Source: Thozetella sp. PMI_491
Taxonomy: Eukaryota > Ascomycota > Sordariomycetes > Chaetosphaeriales > Chaetosphaeriaceae
Direction of reading: 5' to 3'
DNA: 64,000 nt
NCBI GenBank assembly: GCA_021432635.1
Contig: MU270020.1
Coordinates: 398,054 to 462,053, forward strand
A program made the translations under genes and the position numbers. The notes under the pieces were generated by a model. That model was not told the DNA's origin. It made no database searches and was given only the letters and a program-made list of their open reading frames with translations. Below are positions 11,199 to 24,200 of this stretch, in pieces. Numbering within the stretch: position 1 is the stretch's first letter; each line of letters begins with the position of its first letter.

Positions 11199-12372
11199 TC
11201 AAGTCAGGCGCGTTCTGGGCCAGCTGTTGAAGAATTTAATAATAATTGGCGTTGCGTTAAAGCTCGCCGGCCCATCCCCGTTTCCATCTCCTGCTCCAAA
11301 GGGTCCACAACCTGGGGGTTGGTTATCGTCGTTAAGGAACGTTGCCGGCCAGCTGTGATTGACTTTGGGTCCGGCGAAGATGTGCGTCAGGATCCCTTCA
11401 GTGGTACCGGACCCAAACATGAAAGCAGTTGCCTCGGACGTTACCGCAGACGTCGTGTTCGTGACGGGCAGATTGTCCCTGGCGGCCCAATCTTGGATCC
11501 AGTGAGGGATTGACGGCAGGCAGAAGTTGTCTCGACGCACTCCGCCAATAATCGGAATGGTTATGTCGAGACCACCGTGGAATTCCAAGATCGGTGGAAC
11601 TCGAGCTACGGCGGTCGGAGTCCCGCTCACGCTCACGGTCACCGTAGCAGTCGGAGTACATGCGTGACTGACTGGGGGATCGCCTGATAAGTAAAGGCCT
11701 GTATCAACCATATCGGGGTTACACGATCCTCCCGATTCGATCGGGATACCGTCGGCGGTGTCATTAAACGTGTAGAAAGCTCCCGAAACTGGCGCGAACG
11801 CGGCGAAACGCCCCTGGAGGGAAGCATCGCAGGCCAGTACGTTCAGGAATCCGCCCCCATCGCTCTTCCCCGAGGCAAAGATACGGTCCAAGTCGATGTG
11901 GAGATTTGCCCCGATTTGATCCAAAATATTGCTGGTATAATTGGTATCGGCATCTACGATGTCTGGGGTACCCTCCCACGTGGTCTGTCTGGCGCTCAGT
12001 TCTGTGCTTGAGATCTTGCCACTTTGAAGAACTTACTTTGTGTGCTTCTGCATAGATTACAATGTAGGGTGTGGAGCCTTGAAAGTCTGGGTCCCAGAAA
12101 CGGTCCAGTCCGGCCTGCTCCGTGGCATTCCGACTAGCACCATGGAAGGATACGATGACGGGAAGCGGGGATTGGCTGGAACCTCCCGTGTAGGCCGGCG
12201 GCAAGAACTGGTAGAAGGTTCTGGTAGGTTCGGCGTTGACCGTAAGCGTAGTCAGAATTGGTATGTCGCTCACGATCGACGGGCATGCAGAGGTACTAGA
12301 AGTAGTAGTCTGGGCATTGGAGAATGTTGCGAGCGCGAGAAAGCTCGCGAGGAGCGAGACGGAGAAGAGCAT
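11199..12372 (-). CDS. Secreted esterase, feruloyl-esterase / PHB-depolymerase-like (CE1)
   Basis: Exons 12372-12037 and 11984-11199 flank a 52-base phase-0 intron (GTAAGT..ACAG) and give 373 residues. The ATG at 12372 begins a clear signal peptide (LLASFLALATFSNAQ) and is chosen over an upstream in-frame ATG. An S/T-rich linker of about 10 residues follows. The alpha/beta-hydrolase nucleophile elbow is ASGKSDGGGF (GxSxG), preceded by DLDRIF. The acid is probably in HGGLDITIPIIGG, and the histidine in VNHSWPAT near the C-terminus. Enzymes of this group cut ferulate or acetyl esters of plant cell-wall polysaccharides outside the cell. Feruloyl against acetyl-xylan esterase activity cannot be told from sequence alone. 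Confidence 0.88.
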
Positions 12373-14180
12373 AGCTAAGACAGGTTTTTGCCGGACTTGA
12401 TAGTTTGAGTCAAGTTGTGTAGGCCATATGCCAAGAAAAAGCATCGTCGGGCACGCACCCTAAAATATATATACACAGAAGTCGTGATGCTTGGCAGGAG
12501 GTTTTGTTCAACACTCAAGTCTTTGAGCATCCCACGTCAGCTTACTCGGTGTGATCCAAGTCACCGGGTCACAGTACGTCAAATACCATTTCCCTGCTTA
12601 ATACTGTGACCATCGCCCGTTATGGTATCCAATACTGTACTTATTGCTGACGGATGCACCCGCTACAGATGTGACCGAAGTTTATATAATGGTACCGGAC
12701 CTATGGCATTCGCACTAGTTTTTAGGAAGCTACGCGAATAAGTTGGGGTTGCCATACCCTTGGACTTTTGAGCTAGAAATAGGCTCATTCACACGTTTTT
12801 CATTGGTGGCTTGATTGGCATGCTCACACGCAAGCTCACACACAAGCCTCAGTATTGCCTAAACCCAGCAGGCAATAACGTACGTAACCCACCACCCATT
12901 TTGATACACCGTCTTTTTTAACACCGCAGAGAAAATGAGAATGCTGAAACTAGGCCCCATGGGTAAAGATATAATCGGGCCTTCTTACCGCGCCGTGTAG
13001 GTCGCTCAGCATCGAACCGATCACTCGGGATCAAGCGCTTAGTTGGTATCACGATGTACGGTGCACATTACACACAAATATACTTGGTAAGGGTATTAGA
13101 GGTTCCAAGATCCTGACGCCCAAGGACCAGAGTACACGAAGGAAAGATGTGATTTGGTATGTCACCTTATTTTGGCTTGTTGTTGCTCAGGAAATGGGAG
13201 CTCCTGAGATGTAATGAGAGCGGGGCTACAGATCGGCGTAGAGAGACAGCTAAATAGAGAGGTCGTACGATGGAACATGTGCATTGATTGCTAATGCCAC
13301 AACTGAGAAATGAGAAAGGCGATATTCTACCTTCAACGGCCTGAACTAGGCCGCCCATACCCTCTCATCTATGTGAGTATAGGACGATGTAGCGCTTTCA
13401 CTCCCACACGACGATAGGCGCCCTTGAATGGCAGGGATATGAGCCATTGTCGCAACTAATGATAGGTCGGGAACCGGGATCCAAACGTGGCCAGCAATAG
13501 AGTGAGCTGTGCTGGCACTGCTGAAGATCGAACCGCCTGCGATATACTGCCATACAGATCTTCGGCGTTTTGCTGATCATTTTCTGAATCTTAGAGAGTA
13601 AGGCGATACGCGCGTGGAAAGAAAAAGAGGGAAAGGGGAGTGTATAGAGTGAAGATGAATGTGGTGGGTTTTTATCGTCGCAAAAGCAAGGTGAGGGTTA
13701 GTAAGTGCTGCTAAACCCGGCAGGGAAGGCTGCGACACTGATAAAATGTAAGATAAAGAGCTTATCTATATATCTTGGTTGTGGGTTGGAATAAATATAA
13801 CATTAGGTTTGCTTATATTGTTGTAGACGAGAACTAGGCTTAGAGACTATTTGTACTGGTTAGGGTTTGTCTTCGCAGCTTGGGGAATCCCGCCAAGACC
13901 AGCTTAGCCCAAGCCGGCCGGCGCACATGATTCGTGCATAGATTAATTCGGCGCGTGCAGCAGCCCCCTGCCACGCCCAGGCCAGCCGTAGCCGTAGCCA
14001 ACGCGGATCGAGCGAAGGGGGGGGGGAGGGGAGAGTGGAAGCCCCTGAGTTAGCCGCGCTAGCCCGATCTGACAATTTGTGGCCCCGACGACCCAAGTGT
14101 GTCAGCATTCGGATTTGTGCTCCAACAGCGCTTTTCTCACTTTCTGTGCCTCAGAGACGACGGCAGTCGGGTGCCAGACC
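12373..14180. other. Divergent intergenic region between esterase and acyltransferase
   Basis: These 1.8 kb separate two diverging genes and hold both promoters. On the minus strand a frame of about 70 codons near 13370-13570 contains an amphipathic-looking stretch (AGGSIFSSASTAHSIAGHVW), but it has no good ATG or splice context. A short GTAGCC tandem occurs near 13985, and a run of nine G at about 14018. Nothing else is recognisable. Confidence 0.4.
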
Positions 14181-15599
14181 ATGAATACAGCTATGGAGAT
14201 GGACGATAAGGAGATCGGGGCCAGCGCCGACTTGGAGCGGGGACTGCTGCGGCAGGACGAGGAGCCCAAGCCGTCCGCGCCCGAGCCCAAGCCGCAGACG
14301 CGGCCGACCGCGTACCTCGACGGCCTGCGCGGGCTGGCCGCCTTCATCGTCTACATGGCCCACCACATGTCGTGGATGTACGGCGCCGAGGACCCGGTGC
14401 AGTTCGAGTTCGGCCACGATGGCGCCCATATGGTCACAACCCTGCCATTCCTCCGCATCTTCTTCACCGGAGGCAGCGCCGCTGTCGCTATCTTCTTCGT
14501 GCTGTCGGGATACGTCCTGACCCGGGCGCCGCTCGGCATGCTCCGCAACGCCGATCGGCGCTCTCTGTTCTCGCGCCTCGGCTTCGCCGCCATCCGCCGG
14601 CCCTTCCGCCTGTTCTTCCCCGTTGTCGCCATCTCGCTGGGCTTCGCCCTCTGCCTCCACCTGCCCTTCGGGCTGGCCCCCCTCATGGAGTGGCCAACCC
14701 CGGAGAAGACCTTGTTCGCCGAGCTCTGGAAGTGGCTGGTGGAGCTGATCCACGCCCTCAACCCCTTCATCAAGCACGGCATCCGCGAGCAGTGGTTCCC
14801 CTACGACCCGCCCGTGTGGACCATCGCCATTGAGTTCACCGGCTCCATGCTCGTCTACGCTGTCGTCGCCGTGCTCGCGCTGATGCCGGCCCGCTGGCGG
14901 GGCGGCTTCCTGATCTCGACTAGCCTCGTCTTCCTGGTCCTCCTGTACGACTGGGCCATGGCATGCTTCGTCGCTGGAATCGCCCTCGCCATGAGCGACC
15001 TGGACGGCATCGGCGACCTGCCCCGCTTCACGCGGCTGTCGGGCTCGTCGCGGACCTTTGTGTACAACTTTTGCTTCGTCTTTGGCCTGTGGCTGCTGAG
15101 CCAGACCGTCTTCCCGGGCAAGATCGAGCTGTCGCGGCAGACCTTCGGCTGGGGCTGGATGACCGACTTCGTGCCGCCGGCGTACCAGAAGGACGAGTAC
15201 TGGCGCTTCTGGCACGCCGTGGGCGCCGTCATGGTTGTCTTCGCCACCCTGCGGCTGCGCTGGCTGCAGCAGTTCTTTTTGCTCCCGCCCCTCCGCTACC
15301 TCGGCCGCGTCAGTTTCTCGCTGTACTTGCTGCACATTCCCTTGGTGTGGACCATTGGAGATCGCGTCTACCGGACGTTCGGTTCCCTCCGGCCCTCGTC
15401 CGGCTTCGACAGCTGGTTCGACAACCGCCTATACATCCCGGACGTCGGCCCTCACGGCTTCTCGACGCGCTTTCTCGTCGTCCAGCTCTGTTCGCTCCCC
15501 CTCAACTTGCTGCTGGCGGAATGGGGGACCTTGTTGCTTGACGAGCCGAGCGTGAAGATGGGGAAGTGGATCGAGGCACGAATAAAGGGGAAACCATGA
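14181..15599 (+). CDS. Membrane-bound acyltransferase, family 3 (PF01757)
   Basis: A single exon of 472 residues. The ATG at 14181 is preferred to an upstream in-frame ATG at 14079, because the extra 34 residues look non-coding and the family's hydrophilic N-tail starts here. After about 40 charged residues comes the signature YLDGLRGLAAFIVYMAHH, with the conserved histidine pair at the end of TM1. FFVLSGYVLT follows, then about nine more hydrophobic segments, and a late YLGRVSFSLYLLHIPLVW motif typical of the family. These enzymes transfer acetyl or other acyl groups across membranes to sugars, lipids or metabolites. The substrate is unknown. Coding DNA is very GC-rich compared with the flanks. 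Confidence 0.92.
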   Translation: MNTAMEMDDKEIGASADLERGLLRQDEEPKPSAPEPKPQTRPTAYLDGLRGLAAFIVYMAHHMSWMYGAEDPVQFEFGHDGAHMVTTLPFLRIFFTGGSAAVAIFFVLSGYVLTRAPLGMLRNADRRSLFSRLGFAAIRRPFRLFFPVVAISLGFALCLHLPFGLAPLMEWPTPEKTLFAELWKWLVELIHALNPFIKHGIREQWFPYDPPVWTIAIEFTGSMLVYAVVAVLALMPARWRGGFLISTSLVFLVLLYDWAMACFVAGIALAMSDLDGIGDLPRFTRLSGSSRTFVYNFCFVFGLWLLSQTVFPGKIELSRQTFGWGWMTDFVPPAYQKDEYWRFWHAVGAVMVVFATLRLRWLQQFFLLPPLRYLGRVSFSLYLLHIPLVWTIGDRVYRTFGSLRPSSGFDSWFDNRLYIPDVGPHGFSTRFLVVQLCSLPLNLLLAEWGTLLLDEPSVKMGKWIEARIKGKP

Positions 15600-18500
15600 G
15601 ACTCGATAAAATGTAGCAACGACTAATCATCATAGATATTTTGCTTCTTGTATAAGAGTGTACAAATGAATCTTCCCTTGAGTGCGTGCCACGCTTGGAC
15701 CTAGGTAGGCTTCGTTGTGCATATGCTCGGCTCTTGTACGCGTTCGCGGCAGTAGGACAAGATGCACCCGGCCCCTGCGTTCATTCCTCCACGTGGTCCC
15801 CTCGTGAACCGGGTGTCCGGAAACCTGGCGCGGACCCATCGACAGAGGCATTTTGGTCATCTGGAACGCAGTTGGCATTCACCTCCCGCCCGTCAGTTTG
15901 CCCACCAGGCGCCATGTGGGACGATCCGGGTGACTAGGCTTGACGGCTTGATACCTGGCATTTAGATTTGCGGGAGGGCCTGGTCAGCTCTGCGTACCTT
16001 AGGCCCTGACGCTCGCGAGTGGATGCATTGGAGTCTGCTAATTCGGCAGCATAGCCGGGGGCTATGGACTTGATCAAATACCAGCCGGCTTGCCCGCGCT
16101 CCTCGTCTATATCGAAACACCAAGGTCCTAGCCAAGAGACAGGGTGCCGGAGATGGCTCCATGCTTTGTTCGCCCTCCTCCCCGTGGCTATGTGTTTCTC
16201 GTCACGTCGGCACCTCCGAGTCTTGATACGAGTCTCGTCCATCGTGTGGCGTCTCCTCCGTGTGCACCGTCAGAGCGAGACAGCGTATTTGTTGTCTCTT
16301 ACCGGCAACGACCTTCCGCCATCTCATTTCCCGATGCTGCGTGAACCATGCGTGGGAGCCAACTAAGACTCTCGGTAGTATATATAGATACAGAAAGGAT
16401 CAGAGACCAGACGCGAGGCGTCTATCTCCGTAGCGAAATTCGCACCACGGGGGGAGGGGCACAATCACGCAAGACGGCGCGCATGGTTTCTTCACTAGAC
16501 CAGCCGGCCGGCATTTAGACCTCGGCAATCGGAGCGTCTAGGGGGAGGGGGTCGCCCCTGGCACCGTTGCTGATGATGCAAAGTTCCAGGACCAGGGCAG
16601 GTACCTTTGAGCAGTGTTACACGCACTTATGGGACGAAGACCAGCACAAGACAACGACGGCCCAAAATTGGCACAAGTTGTTAAACGTGAGCTCGTTTGG
16701 AGGCAGGCGAGGAGCTTGCCAGTTTCCACCCTTGTGGTTGTGCCATTAAAATTGTCTAACGGCAGGGGGGGCAACTTGGGGCAAGGTACCCGCATGCTGC
16801 GCCGTTGGGGGGATCAATGCAGCTCACCTTAAACATTGGGTCTTGTTTACAGCCCGGCGGGAACCAAACAGCGGAACGGCAAGTCCGGGTACGATCGCAG
16901 AAGGTGCCAGCGAGTGGTCTGCACGTCTATGTATGTACTTTGTAAGAACCTAGCTTGCTTACCATGCACCACAGGATCCGGCATACCAGGGAGGCACTGT
17001 ACGACCTCTATCCCTCTTGTAGTTTCTCTGTGCTGGCGGATGCGAAGCGGCAGTGTGGCAAAGAAATTGATGAAATGTCAGGAACCAAAATGCACAAGCT
17101 CTCAAGCAGCCACGAACCCCCCCCCAGACTGCGGGGAAATATCAAATTGAGACAATCAAAACAGAGCAGGAACGTACCGCGATCCCTGGGGAACGAACCC
17201 GCCCGAGGGTTCAATTTTATTTCAGGAACAGTGGCACACGGGTCGATATTTGGCGCCTTGTCAGCGGGGGGAGCTAGCTTGCCAGCCAACCCGCCCAGTA
17301 GCGGGGCCTGGATTGGTTGGAGGCCCGAGAACTGGGGGCCAAACACGCTCCCTTGCTCGTGCTCTTGCCAGTCAGGGTGCTGGAGACGGAAGGGGGAAGG
17401 TGGAAGGGGGGATTAGTTAGATCATTGCCGTTTTGGATGGCTGTAAACAGTTGGGGAGGAGCAACAGCGTGACCGTCAAGCCACCACACGCATCGTCAGC
17501 CGCGTATCTACACCTATTATCCCGCCGCGTGGTGAGGCAAAGTGGGTTTGTTGTTTTTTGCCTTTTTGACCACCACGGACTCTCAACACTGTGTGCATCT
17601 CTTCGGTCTCGTCTCTGGCGCTTCCCATCCATCCGAGCGCGTGCCCCTGTGTCCACCAGCTTTTGCTGGTTCGGGTTTGATCCACTTAGTGCGCCGGGGG
17701 TGCCAAGCCGAACGGCACTCAGGCGGCGGCCCCAGCAGTCCAGTTGCCCTGGACGCCCGCTGGTCTCTCTCCCTCGCGGGACTGCGATCCCTCGTGCAGC
17801 CTTGAGACATCGACTACAGTAGTGCCTTCCCCCCCCCCGGCAGATCGATATCCTTGGGGTGCATTTTGCTGCAGCTCGGCATTCTCTAACCAACCCTGGG
17901 TTCCATGCCAATCAGAACGCCTCGTAGGAGGGGGTTTTCCTGGCTGCTGTCCGACTAAGGTAGAAAGAACCCTGAGAAAGAAAAACCAAGACCGACATTC
18001 TCTACTTCCTCTCTACACACCGACCGACCACCAAAAAAAAGGGCCTAGGTCATCTGAGCGTCAGGCCCAGACCACCCGGAATCAGGACAGAGTTCGACAC
18101 GCCTGCATCCTCCCCTCTCGCTAGCCACCAATCCCCCGCCAGTGCCCTCACCGACACGGACCCCTCTCGGCCCACGCGCTTGCATCCAGAAGCCCTTCTT
18201 GCATGTCCCGTCTCGGGCGACCTGTCGTTTTCGAGCGAACCCTCTTTTTGACCGCATGACGGGCGTCGGTAGCACGAGCAAGACCACGCCTGACTCGCCG
18301 CACGGTGCGCCGACTCGCCGACGCAACAAAGCAGCACACGCTGCGTTCTCTCCTTTCTCCGCCTAGTCTCGAGTTCCCAAGCCAACCGTCCCGCCCGTGG
18401 CTGCACGCTTGTCCGCCCGCCGATCCTAGGCGTTATTCATCCCGGGCGCGCTCTTTTTTCTTCCCACCACCGCCTCCACCGCCACTCCCTGATCGACTCT

Positions 18501-18870
18501 CGCTCCGCATGCAAAGCACTCCTTAACGGCCCCAGCCTAAGGGAGTCGCCGAGCCAGTCCGGGCCCCTCAGATTCTGTAGCCTGCAGCCCGCCTGCACGC
18601 CTAGCCGGCCTGCCGAGAAAATTTCTAGCTTGCCGCCGCGCGAAGCCGCTAACCCGCTCCCCCTCCAGGACGACGAAAAGGGAACTAACGCCCCAACTCA
18701 GGGGCGCCGACGCTGGTGCACGACCTCGGGTTATGGGGGCTTGAAGAGGCAGTACACTTGGCTATATACCCTCGCCCCGCGGTTGCCGATAGTTGACCCA
18801 GGCCGACCCGACGCTCGAGCGGCTCGCGATCCGGTCTCCTCTTTTCTCTCTGCCACCTTCGACTTCCGCC
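15600..18870. other. Long gene-free region upstream of the F-box/WD40 gene
   Basis: No frame in these 3.3 kb shows a domain or signal peptide; the longest (17433-17822 and its antisense shadow) look like chance. C-rich and CT-rich tracts between about 17820 and 18870 suggest a long transcribed leader or promoter for the F-box/WD40 gene. Several short upstream ATGs occur in it. No RNA gene was recognised. Confidence 0.45.
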
Positions 18871-21269
18871 ATGGCATCCCCGGCCCGTAGAATCGTCCCC
18901 ATCATGGACTGGGCTCCAACGCAGGAAGCCATGTACGACGAGCCACCCACCGCCGGCCCGTCCCATCAGGACTCCGGCCTCCCGCCGACGAACGAGCCCC
19001 GATACCGAAGCATGAGCCTCTCGCTTCCCTGGCGCTCGCGCCCCCGCTCCTCGCTGTTCCAACTAGATGACAACGCCTTGGGGAAGAGCAGAAGCCATGC
19101 TGTTGGGGAGGACATGGTTGAGAGCGGCAGCGGCCCTGCCGGCCCTGCCAAGGCTGAGAGCTCCCAGAAAGGGAAGGGGATCTTGCGGCGTGCCTCACTC
19201 TCTCTTCGATCCGGTGTGATGGGCCTGGTCCACCGGCGAACCTCGATCCCCGCGAGCCGGCCTTCCGGTCTCATAATCGAAGACAGTCAACAGAATCAGG
19301 TCTTCCTTCCGGGACCTGGCACCAGCACCCGACCGACGACGGCCTACTCGACCTGGCGACGTGTCCGCCAGGCGGCCAGTTTCCACCGGACCTCGCGGCT
19401 GCTGCACACTGGATACGGCAACCAACCCTTCGAGCTGGCCCCGATCGAGTCACCAACCTTCCCCGTCCCGGGCTCTGGCGAACAGCCGCCTATTATCCCC
19501 CGGAATACCGGCGCCGCGGCGAGGCAAGCCGCAGCGTCTGCATACAACGACGTCTTCGGCTATGGAGTCGTCTCGTCGCCGCCCATGCTGCCCAAGGCGG
19601 GCTGGCTTGAGCCTGAATCAAGCCTAAACGACCACGAGAGCGGCATCGGCATCGCTCTGACTAGCTCCGAGATGGAAATATTTGTTCCCTCGGACGAGGT
19701 CGACTCGGACGTAGATGTAGGCATGGATGGCGCCGAGGACGTGGCAGATATAAGCAAGGTGGATTTCATCACACGCCTGCCGATGGAGCTGGCAATCCAG
19801 ATTCTTGCTCTTCTAGACGCCACTGCCCTGACGACGGCGTGCCGTGTAAGTCGAGACTGGCGGCAGATTGGGTCGAATCAACACATCTGGCGGGAATCCT
19901 TCTTGCGCGAGAAGACGACCACATACGCCACGAGCGGTCCCGTCAAGCCGGGAACGGGCATGGGCATCCCCGCCGTCAACCCATCGAACGACTGGAGGGA
20001 GATCTACAGGGTCAAGACCGAGCTGGACAGACGCTGGGATGAGGGCAAGGTCCGGCCGGTATATTTGAACGGACATTCGGACAGTATATACTGCCTCCAG
20101 TTCGATGAGTATGCAACCCCCCTGACAAGCTAGCTAAGACGTGATGTTGACCAAAGTACAGGAACAAGATCATCACCGGTTCCCGAGACAAGACCATTCG
20201 TGTCTGGGATATGCACACATTCGCTTGCAAGCTCGTCATCGGCCCTCCGGAGGTTATCAACGAGTCGGGCCTGTCTCTCCTCTACGACGAACTCGGCAAC
20301 CCTACGCACTACGCAACCTTGCCGGAGACGGACTCCAATCCCTCATCGCCTACTGAACAGCCACTGTCGCCGGGCCGTGCCCATGCCTCTGTGCCTGCTC
20401 TCGTGACCTTTCCTATGCATCACAAGGCCTCTATCTTGTGCCTGCAGTATGACGATCGTATCCTCGTAACCGGCTCTTCCGACTCTACTTGCATCGTCTA
20501 CAACGTACGCTCCGGCTACCGTCCGATCCGGCGCTTGGAGCACCACAGCGCGGCCGTACTGGACCTCGTGTTTGACGAGAAACACATCGTCACTTGCTCT
20601 AAGGATATCTCCATCTGCGTGTGGGACCGCAACACCGGTGCTCTGCTGAAGCAGCTCCGGGGCCACTCGGGGCCGGTCAACGCTGTCCAGATGCGCGGAA
20701 ACACCATCGTGTCCTGCAGCGGTGACTTCCGTGTCAAGCTATGGAACATTGATACGGGGAAGAATATTCGCGAGTTCTCTGGTCATACCAAGGGCCTCGC
20801 ATGCAGCCAGTTCAGCGAGGACGGTCGCTACGTGGCCTCTGCTGGTAACGACAAGGTGATCCGGATCTGGGACGCCAACACAGGCGAGTGCGTGCGCGAG
20901 ATGAAGGCCCACGACAACCTGGTGCGCAGCCTGCACGTTGATAGCGTGTCTGGGCGCCTAGTCAGCGGCAGCTACGACACGGACATCAAGGTCTGGGACA
21001 TGGAGACGGGTCAGCCGTTGCTCGACTTCCCGCGCTGGCACCAGAGCTGGGTGCTCAGCGCGAAGAGCGACTACCGTCGCATCGTCAGCACGGGGCAAGA
21101 CCCCAAGATCCTGGTCATGGACTTTGGCGCCGGCGTCCAAGGCATTGAGCTGCTCGAGAGCGGTCGCCGCCGCCCAGGGGCCGTGGCAGTCGGTATGTCG
21201 CCATAAGACTCCCTCTCGCCTGGAAACAGAGCTAACATTGATACGACTGCAGAAGGAGGGTATATCTAG
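18871..21269 (+). CDS. F-box and WD40-repeat protein (SCF ubiquitin-ligase substrate receptor)
   Basis: Three exons, 18871-20108, 20162-21192 and 21253-21269, give 761 residues. The last exon encodes only the final residues EGGYI, which I recall as an ending seen in fungal F-box/WD40 proteins; it requires the GTATGT..CTGCAG intron. The start has a strong context (CCGCCATGG). The first 290 residues are low-complexity and serine/proline-rich. The F-box lies at about 299-345 (LPMELAIQILALLDATALT). From about 400 onward are WD repeats with typical GSRDKTIRVWD, GSYDTDIKVWD and AGNDKVIRIWD ends, forming a propeller. Such proteins bring phosphorylated targets to Skp1-cullin-F-box complexes. The target is unknown. 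Confidence 0.93.
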
Positions 21270-24200
21270 CCGACAGAGGCAGCTGCATGCTGGCCGCTAC
21301 GTACATTAATACCTAATTGCCCCGACGGCAACGGGATCTCTGGCAGGTCCCTTTAACGAATTTTCTTGTCACGAATCACCACGGGGCGACGCAGAAGGAC
21401 TTGCAGTTTTGGACATTAGCGGTTTCGAATAAAACGTCTGGGGACGAACCTTTGGCCTGCGAGGATAGGAAGGGGGGTAGGGGCGGGCCGTTCGGAAGAT
21501 GGAGGTGACATCCCTCGCGGGATATGGTAACTTGGAGGCAGGGTCGGTTCTTTTGTTTTGCTGGACTCGACAACGGCAGCTCTGCCCCATCCGGCCCTCT
21601 ACGACGATACGTCGAGCCGGCTGGGCCTGGGCGGGCGCGCCTTGACTTCTCTTTTGCTATCTCTCCATTTGCATTGCGAGCGAGGCATCTTCCTGTGGGT
21701 TCTCATGGCTTCTATAGCATATAGAGTGGCATCTGTTCTTCGGTATGTCATCTTTGTTTTAGCAGACAGCTCGCTCTAGAGGCATCCCTCTAGGGCTGAA
21801 CATTATCCATTCACTGCCCATGACCTTGTAATCCGTACTTGTTCGTGACAGAACATACCCCCTTACCTCTGCGTCAACCTTCCTCTGCGTCCAAGCCAGA
21901 TGCGGATGGTGGCACGGAGCGTCAAGGAGATGTGCTGCTGATCTAGATAGACCACCGTGTCAGCGGTGAGCTGTGACTGGCTTTCAAATAGACGCTCTCT
22001 GACTGCATGGCGGTGCTACAGAGACTGGGCCAGTTTGGTTACAAGCTCCAACTACCGACTTGTCCAGCTGTCTTGCAGACATACCCATGCCCACCTGCAT
22101 TTAAAGTTGGCGGACTGGAGTCCACGATGTTTCGAATGCATTAACCTTATCCGCCGTGCCCCTGAGCTTCCTAGGAGCCAAACAGTTCTACTCCAGCTTG
22201 CGTGGCATCGTTCTACGACTAGGAGGGTATCGCTGCAGCCACCTCGAGTCTCAGCGTGGGTGTGCGGGCACGGACAGGCTGTTCCAGGTGCTGGAGCTCT
22301 GGCTCCGGAGCGCACTTCGGCACTCCGATGGGAGGGCACCCCGCCCCACGGCCGAGGATGGCCCACCTGCCGAAGACCCCGGATCTAGCTACTATGAACG
22401 GTCGGGCCAGATGCTCGAGAAACAGTTTCAACGCCTCTCTCAAGGTAGATTTCACGCCCACATCGCCTGTTTTGGATCCATGGCCGCGCCAAGGTCGCCA
22501 CCGTCGTCCGAAGTTTAAAAGGCCGGCGTTGGAAACCATTTTCGCTGTGGGCTTGCGGGCCCAGCTCTGGCCAAGTCTAGCCGGGCGGACATCAATGCGA
22601 AAGGCATGGCCAGTGGCGATGGCCACGGAGCTGCTAGCCGCCACCCGGCAAGGGCAGCATGCAGCGCATAAAGATCAAGCTCGCCGTGCTACCCCGGCTG
22701 GCCTAGGCCAGCTGCGATGGACCATTGTGCTTGCTCAACGTATCCACCGGGTGCGATGCCGCCGGCGGAAGCGAGCACACCGCCGGGGCCGGCCATTGGT
22801 GCCATGGCAGCCCATCATAATTCCGCGCATGGATGGAGGGTGTGCAGCTGAGCGCTCTCCCAAGGAGACAAAATAAAATAGAATATGTCTTTTCGCGGAG
22901 GGTACACTCGGCATCGAGTAGAAATTCCCCGTGGCGCTGACGCATCTGGGCGATCAAACACACCCCTGTCAGGGGGCGCCCTCTCTTTGGAGGGCCGCCA
23001 ACGGTGTGCAGATGTTTCGAAACACAGGCCGAATGATGGTGCCGTGTGCATCTGATCATGTCTGCGCGAGGAACTAGCCGGCGGAGCCAGAACGGTCCTC
23101 CGTGATGAATCTGCCTTGGCAAGATCCCAGCATCCCAGGTCGGCCTGCTATATCCAAGACCTACTATGAGCCAGGGGGACACATCGCAGAACCCAAAAGG
23201 GGCCAAATGGGAGGCTGGTTTGGTCCAAAAGCTTGCGTGGATGGGCTTGTATCGAGCGGCCATGTGCTGATGCCCTATGCGAGACATCTCCAATGGCTGA
23301 CGACCACGACCGCAACCACGACCGCAACCACACCAACGACCTGCGCGGAGCATGGCTGACTCGGCGCAGAAAGATAGAGACCTTGTCCTTTTTTTTTGTC
23401 ATTCCTTTCTTTGGGCGAGTCCAAGAAAGGGGCACGGTATTGTAGGCAGGACATATGCCCAGAAGCTCATATCCGAAAGGAAAGGGGGAATATGCTGAGC
23501 CCCAAAGGGGGGCTGACAGCCTATTCCTAAAATATGGCCCCCCTTAGGCACCACCTAACTAAGGAAGGTACTGTAGTAACTACAAACAGAAATAGGCTCT
23601 TGATCACGCAGTCACCTTGGATGTGGCACTTCACAATGGGCCGCACCACTCAACCCCCGGGCTATTAGATTGACAGGACGAGAGTGGACCAGCAGTGGTC
23701 GTCTATGTTAGTGCTACTGCTACTCGGCCCGGCATGAAAGCGGCACTGGCGCGGCGCAATCGCGGCGACATGCGCCGAAGCTCAGAGTGCTAGAACGAAC
23801 TAGAAGGAGGCCCCAAATAAGGAAGGATCTTGGAATAGCCGAAGAGCATAGCTCGCATAGGTACGACGCCGTGCGCGCGCCGTACCGCAATCTCTCGTCT
23901 TGGCAGGCCCTCCCATGGCGGCGTGACGGACGCCGTGGCGCCGTCCCAGTCGATTGGCGCGGAGGATTTGGATCGATATTCAGGGCATCTTCGGCGAGCC
24001 TCTAGCGGCCACACGCGAGGGATGAACGAGCTGCCAGGCACAGGACCTCAGACGCCGCGATTAGATTGGGCCAGCGGGGCCGACCAGGGACGCCAGCGCA
24101 CCAAAGCAGCCAATAGCGCGGGGGTCCACCGGGGCGTTTTGAAACGGCGCCATCTCTTCGTCTCCTGGTTTTCCTGTCAACCATTTCGCATCGGGCCTAA

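Noticed and set aside
14151-15335. 394-codon minus-strand open frame rich in E, Q, G and R
   Set aside because: Antisense shadow of the GC-rich acyltransferase-3 gene; no domain.
22256-23353. 206- and 216-codon frames on opposite strands
   Set aside because: They overlap each other, have no domain, signal peptide or membrane segment, and lack coding-like composition.
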